The notes under the pieces: generated by a model | What the model was told of the DNA's origin: nothing | The model's database searches: none | Seen by the model: the letters and a program-made list of their open reading frames with translations, nothing else | Part shown: positions 1 through 8,885 of the stretch, in pieces | Numbering within the stretch: position 1 is the first letter of the stretch | Layout of the letters: every line of letters starts with the position of its first letter | Program-made: the position numbers and the translations under genes | Assembly (NCBI RefSeq): GCF_018332655.1 | Contig: NZ_BOQL01000038.1 | Coordinates: forward strand, 87,921 to 151,920 | Direction of reading: 5' to 3' | Origin: Actinoplanes auranticolor | Lineage (GTDB): Bacteria > Actinomycetota > Actinomycetes > Mycobacteriales > Micromonosporaceae | Length of the DNA stretch: 64,000 nucleotides

Positions 1-11
1 CGGCACCGCAG

Positions 12-1370
12 ATGACACCGGCGGCCGACATCTCGCGCCGATTCGCCCGGCGTGCGCCCGCCGCACCGGACCCTGCCACAGCGGCCCTGCCCTCGGTCAC
101 CCTGCTGCCGGAGGAGACCACCGCCCGCTACCACCTGACATGTGCGGCCATGGGCACGGTCGACGACGTCCACCACCTGGCCGAGACAATCTGGTCGGAG
201 GGCTTGCGCCACCTGGGAGCGACTGCCGTGCTGATCGGCGTGCTGGAACCCGACGGTGCTGTCCGGCTGGTGAGCACCCACGGACTGCCCCGGTCGGTGG
301 CCAGCGCCTGGCAGCGGGTGCCCAGCACGCTCAACGTCGCCTTCCTCAAGGCGGTCAGCAACGGGCGGCCCCTGTGGATCACTCAGGAGCAGGCCGCGGC
401 AGCCGGGTACGAATTGCTCGGCGACGGCGATCTGCGGGCCTGCCTGCCGCTGAACCAGCAGGGACGCATCTTCGGAGTCGCCTCGATCGTATGGGCCAGG
501 GATTTCCATCCCGACACCACCACCCGTGCCTACGTCAGCGCCTTGGCCGAAGCGTGCGGGCGCCGGGTGTCACAGATGCTCGACGGACCCGGCGGGCAGG
601 CCGTCGCCTCACCCGCCGCGCACTGGGTCGAGGCGGTGCTGGAGTCGCTGCCGGGCTCGCACGCGCTGCTGTCACCCGTGCGCGACGCGGCGGGACAGGT
701 CGAGGACTGGCGGTTCGACCTGTGCAGCCCGGAGGCGATGGACGCGTCCGGGCGCACGGCCGACCTCATCTGCGGGCGGCGCCTGCTCGACCTGTATCCG
801 CACGCGTCGTCCGCCGGCCTCTTCGACGGTTACCTGCAGGTCCTGCGTACCGGCAAGCCGTTCACCATGGAACCCACACCCCTGGTGCTGGCCACGGAAC
901 GACACCAGATTCCGGTGATCATGAGCGTGCGGGCCTCCCGGTTCGGCGCGGGTCTGCTGGTGCATTGGCGCTACCACGACGCGGAACGCCGGCTGCTGGC
1001 CCGCCTGGAGCGGGTGCAACGCCTCGGTGACGCCGGCTGGGCGGAGTGGAATCTCATCACCGGCGAGGTGGAGTGGTCGGCCGAGACCTACGCCATCCTG
1101 AACCGTGACCCGGCCCACGGCCCGGTGCAGTTCACAGCCCTGCACCGCTACGTGGCGCCCGAGGATCGGGACATCCTGACCGCCGCTGCCGAACGACTCA
1201 GGACGGACCACGAGCCCATCGACCTGGTCATGCGCCTGCACCGCAACGGCGTCCGGACGCCGGTCCGGCTCGTCGCCGATCCCGTTGTCGACGGCCTCGG
1301 CCGGCTGGCCTGCGTGGACGCTGCCGTACGTCGGCTACCGGACCATTCCGGCCATGACCGGCAGCAGTAA
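12..1370 (+). CDS. GAF/PAS multi-sensor protein without output domain
   Basis: Cytoplasmic sensory protein of about 452 aa. Residues ~40-190 read as a GAF domain, ~210-320 as a PAS-like domain, and ~335-445 as a second PAS fold (PAS_3 type, with the stretch GDAGWAEWNLITGEVEWS). No histidine kinase, GGDEF, PP2C or DNA-binding domain follows, so the output is either a partner protein or was lost. The frame is open to the left edge of the window, so the start could lie further upstream and the N-terminus may be incomplete. No membrane segment is visible. In actinomycetes such proteins often bear ANTAR or PP2C outputs; this one ends soon after the second PAS fold. Confident about the domain types, not about the ligand. 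Confidence 0.75.
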   Translation: MTPAADISRRFARRAPAAPDPATAALPSVTLLPEETTARYHLTCAAMGTVDDVHHLAETIWSEGLRHLGATAVLIGVLEPDGAVRLVSTHGLPRSVASAWQRVPSTLNVAFLKAVSNGRPLWITQEQAAAAGYELLGDGDLRACLPLNQQGRIFGVASIVWARDFHPDTTTRAYVSALAEACGRRVSQMLDGPGGQAVASPAAHWVEAVLESLPGSHALLSPVRDAAGQVEDWRFDLCSPEAMDASGRTADLICGRRLLDLYPHASSAGLFDGYLQVLRTGKPFTMEPTPLVLATERHQIPVIMSVRASRFGAGLLVHWRYHDAERRLLARLERVQRLGDAGWAEWNLITGEVEWSAETYAILNRDPAHGPVQFTALHRYVAPEDRDILTAAAERLRTDHEPIDLVMRLHRNGVRTPVRLVADPVVDGLGRLACVDAAVRRLPDHSGHDRQQ

Positions 1371-1647
1371 GACCCCGAGCCCGAGTGCCGCCGCACCTGC
1401 CGCAACGGGTAGCGCAGTCCCACGCCATCACCGACACGGCCAGCAGAATCCGGCTCACCTCGTGATAGGGGGCGTGGTCCTCGATCAGGGACGGCACCGG
1501 CAGCACCCCCGTCACCGCTGGACGCAGCACCAGCCCGGCGGTCAGCGCGAGCGGCGGCACGGACACGGGCGGCCGGCGGATCCGGCCCCGGTTGCGGCCA
1601 AAACAGGGTCGCTCGCGGCACTGCCCTGTCCGCCGGGCCGGCGGCTG

Positions 1648-1986
1648 TCACGGCTCAGCGATGACGTCGGCCCATCCGCCGTTGTCCGGTTCGCCGTCCC
1701 AGCAGGCCAAACGGTTGCAGACGTCGAAGACATCGGGAGTCCGCCAGGTCAGGTCATGCGCGAGCCGGCGCAGGTGCACGTCGGTGACGAGCCCTTCCAG
1801 GACGACGACCCGGTTCTGCACCTCGATCACGATGCGCTGTCCGGGTTGCGGCAGCCCGGCCCGCAGCCGGTCGGCCACGCGCAGGGCGAGGTCCCGGTCG
1901 GCGTGCACCGGCTCACCAGCGGGCAACGGACGGGGTACGGACGGCGTGCCCTCGGGGAAACCGTCGAAGGGCGGGAACGGCATCAT
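1648..1986 (-). CDS. BON-domain protein 1
   Basis: Small soluble protein of 112 aa with one BON domain in the C-terminal two thirds (motif VIEVQNRVVVLEGLV, ending in DVFDVCNRLACW). BON domains are thought to bind phospholipid or envelope surfaces and are common in osmotic-shock proteins. The ATG at 1986 has a GGAGG ribosome site 7 nt upstream, which decides the start over an in-frame extension to 2052. The N-terminus is short, proline-rich and has no signal peptide. It is one of six BON-type genes in this window that share the V-QN-V-(V/I)-LEG core and a terminal DVCN motif. Confidence 0.8.
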   Translation of the reverse strand: MMPFPPFDGFPEGTPSVPRPLPAGEPVHADRDLALRVADRLRAGLPQPGQRIVIEVQNRVVVLEGLVTDVHLRRLAHDLTWRTPDVFDVCNRLACWDGEPDNGGWADVIAEP

Positions 1987-2070
1987 CGGGTGCCTCCGGA
2001 AAGTCGATGCTGAGACATACAGACGTCCCTTACCGCCGCCACCGTCTGTCAATCACGTGACCGCGGTACC

Positions 2071-2355
2071 TCACGTAGCGGCGTCGCGGCGCGCTCTCGG
2101 CGGCTCCGCAGACGTCGCCGCCGGCCGGCGCAGCGCGGCGGCGGCCAGCTGCCGGACGACGATGATGGCCGCCGCGGCGGGCAGTTGATCGCCCGGCTGC
2201 GGCAGCGCCAGCCGCAGCAGACCCGCGGCCAGCCACAAGTCGAGGGCGATGCGCAGCCCGACACGGACGTCGCGGGAGACGACGATCGCCACCACGCCGC
2301 TGACCAGGCCGGCCAGCACGCAGATCAGGACGACGTACTGCACGGCGGCCGTCAT
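2071..2355 (-). CDS. small integral membrane protein
   Basis: 94-aa protein with a hydrophobic N-terminal helix (about residues 5-27) and a second hydrophobic stretch (about 37-52), then a weakly hydrophobic Ala-rich region and a basic tail. Its ATG overlaps the stop codon of the preceding DUF1622 gene (ATGA, 2352-2355), so translation is probably coupled and the two products may act together in the membrane. The middle section resembles the hydrophobic part of DUF1622 proteins, so it could be a shortened relative of its neighbour. Function unknown. Confidence 0.6.
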   Translation of the reverse strand: MTAAVQYVVLICVLAGLVSGVVAIVVSRDVRVGLRIALDLWLAAGLLRLALPQPGDQLPAAAAIIVVRQLAAAALRRPAATSAEPPRARRDAAT

Positions 2356-2756
2356 CGCAGCGCTCCGGCGGGCTCGGCCGGGCCGCGGCCATCAGCGTGG
2401 CGCTTGGCGAGCTCAGCGCGTTCCTCCTTGATCTCCCGGCCCAGGAAGTAGTTGAGCGCGGTACGGATCGCCGCGACAGCCGCCAGCTCGGCGATCTCCC
2501 GCAGCGTGGGGGCGATCGCGGTCCGCAGAATGTCCGAGGCGAGCTGAAATTCAAGCCCCAGCGCGAGGAACCGGCCGAGGCCCAGCCGGACCGGCACGAA
2601 GGTCTCCGGACGCCGATCACGGAGGGCGACGATGACGAAACGGACGAAAGCCACCATGGCCCCCGCGAAAATGATCAAAGCGCCCGCCGCCTCGACCAAC
2701 CTCACCAGCAGGTCGACCGCCTGCGACAGCCATTCCTCACCGAAGATCTCCGTCAT
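2352..2756 (-). CDS. DUF1622 membrane protein
   Basis: 134-aa membrane protein with the DUF1622 pattern: an N-terminal transmembrane helix (VEAAGALIIFAGAMVAFVRF), a conserved segment around LGRFLALGLEFQLASDILRT, and a second hydrophobic stretch ending near ALNYFLGREI. The family has no known biochemical role. I chose the ATG at 2756 because the DUF1622 homology begins there; an upstream extension looks non-coding. It overlaps the next gene by 4 nt, indicating a two-gene operon. Confidence 0.75.
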   Translation of the reverse strand: MTEIFGEEWLSQAVDLLVRLVEAAGALIIFAGAMVAFVRFVIVALRDRRPETFVPVRLGLGRFLALGLEFQLASDILRTAIAPTLREIAELAAVAAIRTALNYFLGREIKEERAELAKRHADGRGPAEPAGALR

Positions 2757-2895
2757 CCTCGCGCTCTGCCCGTTCAGACCGGTAGTACGCATGGCCGACG
2801 GGCGAGTGTCCGTTCGCCGCACTCACCGGCACCTCCGGCGCATATTTCCGGTCCCGCAACGACCGGTGACTCCGCCGGCGGGGTACGGACAGACC

Positions 2896-3438
2896 ATGTT
2901 CTTTGACAAGCTGGCCGACCTCGGGCGCATCGGTCTCATCGGTGTGCTGACCTACGTGCTGCTCATCGCCGTCCTGCGCGTGTCCGGCAAACGCACGCTG
3001 GCCAAGATGAACGCCTTCGACCTGGTCGTCACGGTGGCTCTCGGTTCCACGCTGGCGACCATTCTGCTGTCCACCGACGTGTCGTTCACCGAAGGTGCCG
3101 CCGCGCTGATCCTGCTGATCGCCCTGCAGTTCGCCGCCACCTGGCTGTCGGTCCGCTGGGCGCCGTTGCGCGAGGCCCTCAAATCGGCGCCGACGCTGCT
3201 GCTGCGCGACGGCGAGCTGCTCACCGAGGCGATGCGCCGGCAGCGGGTCACCGACAACGAGATCTACCAGGCGGTGCGGTCCCAGGGCATCGGCGACCTG
3301 GCCGCGGTGGCCGCGGTGGTACTCGAGACTGACGGCACGTTCAGCGTCATCCCCGCACAGCAGGCCGGCGCCCGCACCGCACTGCGGGACGTCGACGCCG
3401 CCCGCCCCGGAAATGCATCGATGCCGGACAGCGCGTGA
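2896..3438 (+). CDS. DUF421 (YetF-like) membrane protein
   Basis: 180-aa protein with about three N-terminal transmembrane helices followed by a cytoplasmic DUF421 domain. Recognisable features are RVSGKRTLAKMNAFDLVVTV after the first helix and the C-terminal block LLRDGELLTEAMRRQRVT..EIYQAVRSQGIGDLAAV, typical of YetF/YcaP-type proteins of unknown function. The ATG at 2896 is where family similarity begins; a longer in-frame extension to 2632 has no family similarity. Divergent from the DUF1622 operon across a 139-bp gap. Confidence 0.8.
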   Translation: MFFDKLADLGRIGLIGVLTYVLLIAVLRVSGKRTLAKMNAFDLVVTVALGSTLATILLSTDVSFTEGAAALILLIALQFAATWLSVRWAPLREALKSAPTLLLRDGELLTEAMRRQRVTDNEIYQAVRSQGIGDLAAVAAVVLETDGTFSVIPAQQAGARTALRDVDAARPGNASMPDSA

Positions 3439-3484
3439 CCACGCATCGCGAACTGTGGGACGACGCCAGTCCGACGGGTGCCGG

Positions 3485-4408
3485 TCACGCCGCCGGCACG
3501 TCCTCGGATTGGCGCACCACGGCGACCGGACAGTCGGCGCGATCGAGCAACGCCTGACTCGTTGAACCCAGGACCAAGCCGGTCAGCGCAGCACGACCCC
3601 GGGATCCGACCACTACCAGCGCCGCGCCGTGCGTCTGTTCGGCCACCGCCGTCTCCGGGTGTCCCTCCAGCAGTCGCTCGTGGACCGCGACGTCCGGGAA
3701 AGCCTCACGCCATGGCGCGACGGCCTCGGCCAGTGAGCGCCGTGCCGCCGCGGGCAGTCCGTCGCCGACGAGCCGGGTCGCGGCCGCGGCGGCTGCCAGA
3801 CTTCCGGCGCCTGCAGCCATCAGCGGTGGTTGCCAGGCGTGGACGGCGAAAAGGGCGCAGCGGCGGTGCGCCGCCACCTGAAAGGCGAACCGCAGGGCCG
3901 GTCCGCAGCTGTCCGAGGTGTCGACCGCCACGACGACCGACCCGGAGCGCCCGGCGTCGCCGCGGACCAGGACGACCGGGCAGTGCGCCTCCGCGACGAC
4001 CCGTGCCGTCACCGACCCGAGCAGCGTCGCCGCCATCCGGCCTCGGTCAGATGTGCCCAGTACCAGCAGACCGGCCTCGGACGAGGCGTCGAGCAGGGCC
4101 GGCACAGCGGTCTCGGACGCCGCCCGGGTCGACACGTCCCGCTGCGGGGCGTACCGGGACGCCTCGGCCGCCGCGGCTGCCAGCGCCTCTTCGCGGGAAC
4201 GCTTCCGCCGGGGTGGCCCGGCGTTGCTGACCCCTACCGGCACCGGCAGGATCACCGACGCCGTGCCGGAGGCCGACGCCGCGGACAGCAGTCGCAGCGC
4301 GGCGCCGGTATCGGCCACGTAACGCCCTGCCCACCGCACCGCCGCCAAGGCCCCCGCGGAGCCGTCGACACCCACGACCACGGGCCGCCCTGTTCCTGCG
4401 CTTGTCAT
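3485..4408 (-). CDS. tandem universal stress protein 1
   Basis: 307-aa protein made of two UspA domains (about residues 9-145 and 155-300). Each has an N-terminal VVVGVDGS-like strand, and each ends with an ATP-binding type G-2X-G-9X-G-S/T signature (GTSDRGRMAATLLGSVT; GSRGRAALTGLVLGSTS). This predicts a cytoplasmic nucleotide-binding stress protein. The ATG at 4408 overlaps the stop of the upstream lipoprotein gene (ATGA), so it is the third gene of an HtrA-lipoprotein-USP operon. Two further tandem USPs lie at 53249 and 55333. Confidence 0.9.
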   Translation of the reverse strand: MTSAGTGRPVVVGVDGSAGALAAVRWAGRYVADTGAALRLLSAASASGTASVILPVPVGVSNAGPPRRKRSREEALAAAAAEASRYAPQRDVSTRAASETAVPALLDASSEAGLLVLGTSDRGRMAATLLGSVTARVVAEAHCPVVLVRGDAGRSGSVVVAVDTSDSCGPALRFAFQVAAHRRCALFAVHAWQPPLMAAGAGSLAAAAAATRLVGDGLPAAARRSLAEAVAPWREAFPDVAVHERLLEGHPETAVAEQTHGAALVVVGSRGRAALTGLVLGSTSQALLDRADCPVAVVRQSEDVPAA

Positions 4409-4884
4409 CTGCTGCTCCTCTCAGCACGCTGATCCGGAGCGTCGGTTGATCCGGCCGTCATGGCCCGGGCAGTCACGAGGAAACGCTCACCGGTGAACTC
4501 GGCGTAGGTGGCAGCGTCATCGGCCAGATGATGCTCCGCGGCGTACTCGTCGTAGATAAACTTCTGCACGTTGCCCGATATCTGCACCCGGTCCCCCACG
4601 GACACCGCACGGCCGGGTTCGCACAGCACCAGCAGCGAGTCGTCGCCGTACTCGCGGGTGTCCAGCTCGAAGGAGGTGTCGGTGATGGCTCTGGTAACGA
4701 TGCCCGACACGGTCACCGTCCGGCCGATGAAGTCGGTGGTGCCGAAGTAGTCCGGGGCGGTGGATCCGGTGGCCGGGCCGGGAACCGGAGTCGGCGCCGC
4801 CTGCTCGACGCAGCCGGCCGCTGCCACGGCCAGCAGGCACGCCGCCACCGCCTGCGTGATCCGGCGCGGAACATCGCTTGTCAT
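4405..4884 (-). CDS. OB-fold-like lipoprotein 1
   Basis: 159-aa putative lipoprotein with an N-terminal signal and lipobox (LAVAAAGC). The mature part is one small beta-rich domain beginning YFGTTDFIGRTVTVSG, with a second motif ELDTREYGDDSLLVL and ending around ERFLVTA. The pattern resembles small bacterial OB-fold stress proteins, but the function is unknown. Paralogues occur at 15477, 40006 and 50034. An AGGGGG ribosome site supports the ATG at 4884. It lies 38 bp downstream of the HtrA gene and overlaps the USP gene by 4 nt, implying a periplasmic stress operon. Confidence 0.7.
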   Translation of the reverse strand: MTSDVPRRITQAVAACLLAVAAAGCVEQAAPTPVPGPATGSTAPDYFGTTDFIGRTVTVSGIVTRAITDTSFELDTREYGDDSLLVLCEPGRAVSVGDRVQISGNVQKFIYDEYAAEHHLADDAATYAEFTGERFLVTARAMTAGSTDAPDQRAERSSR

Positions 4885-4922
4885 GTTGGTCGTCCCCCTA
4901 GCTGTCACAGGTGTCGTACGAC

Positions 4923-5948
4923 TCACTGTTCGGCCGCACCGACGGTCAGCTTGGCCGTCTGCTGCTTGCCGTTGCGCAGCAGCGTCAGCTCGACGCTGTC
5001 GCCGGGCTCGACGCCCCGCAAAGCACCCAGGAACGACTCCACGGTGGGCACCCGCTCGCCCCCGAATGCGGTGATGACGTCTCCGGGACGAAGTCCCGCC
5101 TTGGCCGCCGGGTCCCCCGCGACGACGTCACGGACCAGGACACCGCGGTCGGTGCCGGTGTTCAGCGCCTGGGCGATCTGCGGTGTGAGCCGGTCGACGG
5201 CCACCCCCAGGTACGGATGCGTGACCCGGCCGTCGTCGAGCAGATCGTCGGCGACGTCGAGCGCGGTGGCTGACGGGATGGCGAAGCCGATCGACACCGC
5301 CCCGGTCGACGGCGGGAGGTAAGCGTCGTTGATACCGACGACCCGCCCGCTCGCGTCGACCAGCGCGCCGCCGGAGTTCCCGGGCGAGATGGGGGCGTCG
5401 GTCTGCAGCAGGTCCACCAGAGCGCGGCTCTGGGTGGCCGAGCCGGGGATCTCGCGTCCGACCCCGGAGATGATGCCGGCCGTGACGGTGTTCATCAGCC
5501 CGAGCGGACTGCCCATCGCCAGCACGGTCTCCCCCGGTTGCGGCAGTTCGGTGCGGAACTGCGCGACGGGCAGGTCGGTGCGCTCGGCGCGCAAAACTGC
5601 GAGGTCGGTGACAACATCGGTGCCGACGACCCGGGCGTCGACCCGGGAGCCGTCCGCCAGCGCGAGTTGCACGGTCCGAGCGTCGCCGACCACATGCTGG
5701 TTGGTCAGCACCAGACCGCCGTCGCGGAAGACGACACCGGATCCGAGTCCCTTGCCGACCAGGACGGTGACCACCGACGGCTCCACCCGGGCGACCACCT
5801 CGGGCAGTGCGGCGGCGGACGCGTCCGCGGAGCTCGCCGGGGCGGCCGCGGGCTCCTCCTTGCCGGTGCATCCCGACAGAGCAAGGGACAGGGCCAGGAA
5901 CGAGGCGATGACAATGTTGCGTGATGTGGCTTCGCGGGGAGTGGACAT
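4923..5948 (-). CDS. HtrA/DegP-like serine protease lipoprotein (S1C with PDZ)
   Basis: 341-aa trypsin-like protease of the HtrA family, acting outside the membrane on misfolded proteins. A signal peptide with lipobox LALSGC (Cys27) predicts a lipid anchor in place of the usual transmembrane segment. The catalytic triad is visible: His85 (TNQHVV), Asp115 (VTDLAVL) and Ser192 (SPGNSGGAL). A single PDZ domain covers about residues 250-335 (PAAKAGLRPGDVI). A GGGTAG box ends 9 nt before the ATG, fitting a leaderless promoter. The upstream sigma-STAS reading frame runs on into this gene by 244 bp in another frame. Confidence 0.9.
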   Translation of the reverse strand: MSTPREATSRNIVIASFLALSLALSGCTGKEEPAAAPASSADASAAALPEVVARVEPSVVTVLVGKGLGSGVVFRDGGLVLTNQHVVGDARTVQLALADGSRVDARVVGTDVVTDLAVLRAERTDLPVAQFRTELPQPGETVLAMGSPLGLMNTVTAGIISGVGREIPGSATQSRALVDLLQTDAPISPGNSGGALVDASGRVVGINDAYLPPSTGAVSIGFAIPSATALDVADDLLDDGRVTHPYLGVAVDRLTPQIAQALNTGTDRGVLVRDVVAGDPAAKAGLRPGDVITAFGGERVPTVESFLGALRGVEPGDSVELTLLRNGKQQTAKLTVGAAEQ

Positions 5949-7486
5949 GCCCTGTCGCTACCCGCCGGCGGTCCGGTGAGCCCGCTCGGGCCGGAATTTC
6001 GTCCGGTGCGGTGGTGCCGATGCGACGGTGCGGTGCCGGCGGGCCCACGGTCGGCCAAGAGGGCCGCCGGCCCGGCGGTACCGCGACGGCCGGCGGTGGC
6101 AGCGAGGCGGCACGGCGATTCCAGCGAACGATGCCGGAGGCCGGCGAGACCCCGCGATGCCGCTGCGGGCACTGTCCTCACGGTGGCGCGTTCGCCGCAA
6201 CGGATGCTGCGGACCACCTCCGTCGGAGCAGCCTGCGGCGTCTGTGCCGCTGGATCGGCCGTCGGGACGGGGCCATCCGGGCCGTCCGCGGCAAGCGGTG
6301 CGGCCGGGCGGACCGGTCGGCAGGCGAAAAGGCGGTGCAGCCCGGCACGGCAGAGGAGCACGTGCAGCTGCGCCGGTACGTTCACCACGCACAGGCGTGT
6401 GCCGGTGTGCCCGCCGGCACGGTAGGCGTCGAGCAACGCACCGGCCACCGTCGCCGCGGCGTCCCGGACATGGCGGAGATCCACGATCAGCATCGGCGGA
6501 CGGTGGGTGACCGCGAGATCGACCAGCGCGTCACGCATGTCGGCGACGCCCTCGGCGTCGAGGCGGCCCCGCACCGCAGCGACCAGGTATCCCGGCCGGA
6601 CCCGGTGTGTCCGGACCCGCACCCCTGCGGAGTTCGGCAGGGGCTGCCGCGGCGCGGACGCCGCCTGATCAGTCAGGCGGTCACGCAGTTTGGCGACGGT
6701 ACGGCTCAGCAGCCGCGAGACGCTCATCTGGGAGGTGCGCAGCTCGCCGGCGATCTGCGCCTGGGTGCGGTCGCCGAAGAAGTAGCCCTCGATGATCTGG
6801 CGTTCCCGGCCCGGCAGCCGGTCGACGACCGCCCGTACGGTCAGGCGGTTGCACATCGCCTCCAGGGAGCCGTCCTCGTATCCGAGCAGGTCCTGCCGTT
6901 CGGCGGCGTCGTCGTGCCCGCCGACCGGCCGGTTCAGTGAGTCGGCCCGGTACGCCGAGGCACTGGCCTCGGTGGCACGGACCTCAGCCTCCGTGACACC
7001 CATGGCCGTCGCGATCTCCGCCGCGGACGGGGCGCGGTGCAGTCGCTGCGCCAGCTCGGTCCGGGTCCGGGTCGCCTCCAGGCACCGCTCCTGCAGCCGC
7101 CGGGGCACGTGCACGGCCCACACCCGGTCCCGGAAGTGCCGTTTGAGTTCACCGAGGATGGTCGGCGCGGCATAGCCGGTGAAGCTGTGCCCCCGCTCGG
7201 GGTCGTAGCCGTCGGCGGCCTTGACCAGGGCCAGCGCGGCGACCTGGATCAGGTCGTCGAGCGTCTCGCCGCGGTGCTGATAGCGCGACGCCAGGCCGCG
7301 CGCCAGGGGCAGGTTCCACCGCACCACCTGTTCACGCAGGCGGCCGCGCTCGGCGGCCGGGCAGTCCGGGTCGCGCATGAGGCGGATGATCTCGATGCTC
7401 TCCCGGTCTCGCTGATCGGGGTCGGCACTGCCCGCGTCCATGCCCGGCGGGGCAGAGACGGGGCTGGCATGCAGCACTGAGGACAT
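5705..7486 (-). CDS. SigB/SigF-type sigma factor fused to a STAS domain
   Basis: Predicted 593-aa protein. Residues ~55-125 are sigma region 2 (ETLDDLIQVAALALVKAADG, GELKRHFRDR), ~127-185 region 3 (VPRRLQ), and ~215-270 region 4 with its helix-turn-helix (QAQIAGELRTSQMSVSRLL). Residues ~290-388 form a STAS domain (LIVDLRHVRDAAATVAGALL) that lacks the usual phosphorylatable serine. The ATG at 7486 has a GGGAG ribosome site. From ~389 on the sequence is low-complexity Pro/Arg/Ala-rich, and the frame runs 244 bp into the HtrA gene, so the true C-terminus is uncertain: either a real tail or a stop lost to a frameshift near 6000-6300. Sigma factors of this class direct general-stress transcription; a built-in antagonist-like domain is unusual. 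Confidence 0.8.
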   Translation of the reverse strand: MSSVLHASPVSAPPGMDAGSADPDQRDRESIEIIRLMRDPDCPAAERGRLREQVVRWNLPLARGLASRYQHRGETLDDLIQVAALALVKAADGYDPERGHSFTGYAAPTILGELKRHFRDRVWAVHVPRRLQERCLEATRTRTELAQRLHRAPSAAEIATAMGVTEAEVRATEASASAYRADSLNRPVGGHDDAAERQDLLGYEDGSLEAMCNRLTVRAVVDRLPGRERQIIEGYFFGDRTQAQIAGELRTSQMSVSRLLSRTVAKLRDRLTDQAASAPRQPLPNSAGVRVRTHRVRPGYLVAAVRGRLDAEGVADMRDALVDLAVTHRPPMLIVDLRHVRDAAATVAGALLDAYRAGGHTGTRLCVVNVPAQLHVLLCRAGLHRLFACRPVRPAAPLAADGPDGPVPTADPAAQTPQAAPTEVVRSIRCGERATVRTVPAAASRGLAGLRHRSLESPCRLAATAGRRGTAGPAALLADRGPAGTAPSHRHHRTGRNSGPSGLTGPPAGSDRACPLPAKPHHATLSSPRSWPCPLLCRDAPARRSPRPPRRAPRTRPPPHCPRWSPGWSRRWSPSWSARDSDPVSSSATAVWC

Positions 7487-7864
7487 GGTGACTCCCGGAA
7501 AGATGCAGAAGGATGAACGGCGCGGGCGGGCCTGCCGTACGAGGCGGCCCCTCAAGCGCGCTGGTACGAGCGGCGGCGGCCACATGTGATCGCCGGCCGC
7601 GAGGTTGCGGCGCAACTGCCTCGGGTCGCAGCGGTGGGCCGAGGGCCCTTGGTGCCGTTACTTGACACCTGCGTCATCGAGGTCGTCTGCGTAATGTCCG
7701 CGATCACCCGGCGGAAACGCCGGTCCCGCAGACGTCATCGACTTGACATACAACCGTGCGGAAGCCGTGCGCGTGATCGTCCGGATGCCCACCGAGGTAG
7801 CAACCGGTACGGCACGGACCGCGGGGCACTGAGAGCCCCGTAGGGCCCCGGAGAAGGTGATTGA
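7487..7864. other. intergenic region upstream of the sigma-STAS gene
   Basis: About 380 bp with no convincing coding frame. It should hold the promoter of the sigma-STAS gene. I see neither a TGAC direct-repeat element nor a GGGTAG box close to the start codon, so control of this sigma gene cannot be read from the sequence. Confidence 0.4.
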
Positions 7865-8110
7865 GCGGCGCTGCACCTGCTCGGCGAGGTCGACAGTAGC
7901 CGCGGTCCGGTGCCGACCGGCGTGATGTCGCCGTAGCCGAGCACGCCGAGGGTGGTGCCGGCGTAGTACACCCCGTCGGCGGATACTCCGTCAGGTGTGC
8001 GACAGCCCTCGATACCCGGCCGGACCACGAGAGCGACGCCCATGATCAGCGGCACCAACCAGGCACGGCCAGGCAGATGAGGTTCCCGCGAGGACCCAGA
8101 GCACTGTCAT
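7865..8110 (-). pseudogene. broken two-TM potassium channel fragment
   Basis: Reading the minus strand, an ATG at about 8110 opens a hydrophobic start (MTVLWVLAG). The frame then shifts, and a second frame carries the pore and selectivity filter of a K+ channel (YYAGTTLGVLGYGDITPVG) before running into nonsense. The filter keeps GYGD but has an extra residue pair around it, and no second transmembrane helix follows. This looks like a frameshifted, truncated relative of the intact channel at 19150-19956. Confidence 0.5.
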
Positions 8111-8252
8111 GGGGGTCCCATACCCACGTTGCAGCCGCCGCGTAGGCCGACCGGGCCCCGGGGTAGTCCCGCCGGCGGCGCCCACCGGCGCTCGGACGCC
8201 ACCGTGGAGACGGGTCGCCGGCGACCGGAACAGACAGCAGAGGAGATCCAGC

Positions 8253-8861
8253 ATGCGGATCGGCATCATCGGAGCCGGCAAGGCCGGTGCAACCTTGGCC
8301 CGCCTATTCGTCGACGCCGGCCACGACGTCGCCATAGCGGAGACCCCCGGCACACCCGGGCAGCGCGATCCCGAGTCGCCGCTCGACTGTCCCGGCCGCG
8401 CCACCGGGGTGGACGAGGCAATGCGCCACGGCGACATCGTCGTCCTGGCCATCCCGTTCGGCCGCTACCGCGACCTGCCGGCCGAGGCGCTGAGCGGGAA
8501 GACGGTCATCGACACGACCAGCTACGACCGACAGCGCGACGGCAGCGTTCCGGAGCTGGATGACGACCGCAACGCCACATCCAGTGAACTGGTCCAGCAT
8601 CACCTCGCCGGCGCCCACGTCGTCAAGGCCTTCACCGCCCTGCCGGCAGACCACCTACGTGAACATCGGCCCTCGGAAAGTTCCGGCGAGCGGTACGGCA
8701 TCGCTGTCTCCGGCGACCACACGTACGCGAAGCGACAGGTCATCGATCTGGCCGAGCAGCTGGGGTTCGAGCCCGTCGACGCCGGGGACCTGGCCGCGGG
8801 CAGCCGGATCGGTTTTCCGACGGACCACGGCCACCATGGAAGTCGAACAGCCCCCGACTGA
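8253..8861 (+). CDS. NAD(P)-binding oxidoreductase (F420-dependent NADP reductase-like)
   Basis: 202-aa Rossmann-fold protein starting with the dinucleotide-binding motif IGIIGAGKAGATLARLF. It belongs to the small family related to F420-dependent NADP oxidoreductases (NADP_Rossmann/ProC-like), as shown by VVLAIPFGRY and AHVVKAFTALPADHL. An AGGAGA site 6-7 nt upstream fixes the ATG at 8253. The C-terminal ~15 residues after AAGSRIG do not resemble the family, so the end may be frameshifted. Substrate unknown. It stands alone, convergent with the MMPL gene. Confidence 0.7.
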   Translation: MRIGIIGAGKAGATLARLFVDAGHDVAIAETPGTPGQRDPESPLDCPGRATGVDEAMRHGDIVVLAIPFGRYRDLPAEALSGKTVIDTTSYDRQRDGSVPELDDDRNATSSELVQHHLAGAHVVKAFTALPADHLREHRPSESSGERYGIAVSGDHTYAKRQVIDLAEQLGFEPVDAGDLAAGSRIGFPTDHGHHGSRTAPD

Positions 8862-8885
8862 CCAACGGGCGCCGGCGTACCGGCC

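Noticed and set aside
1371..1566. Minus-strand hydrophobic stretch (LALTAGLVLRPAVTGVLPVP... AVSVMAW) after the GAF/PAS gene
   Set aside because: It breaks into another frame after about 55 residues and overlaps the GAF/PAS 3' end; too short to call as a gene, although a membrane-protein remnant is possible.
8103..8120. TGACAGT half-site at the start of the broken K+ channel
   Set aside because: It is part of the coding start (MTV) and lacks a second half-site at 11 bp.
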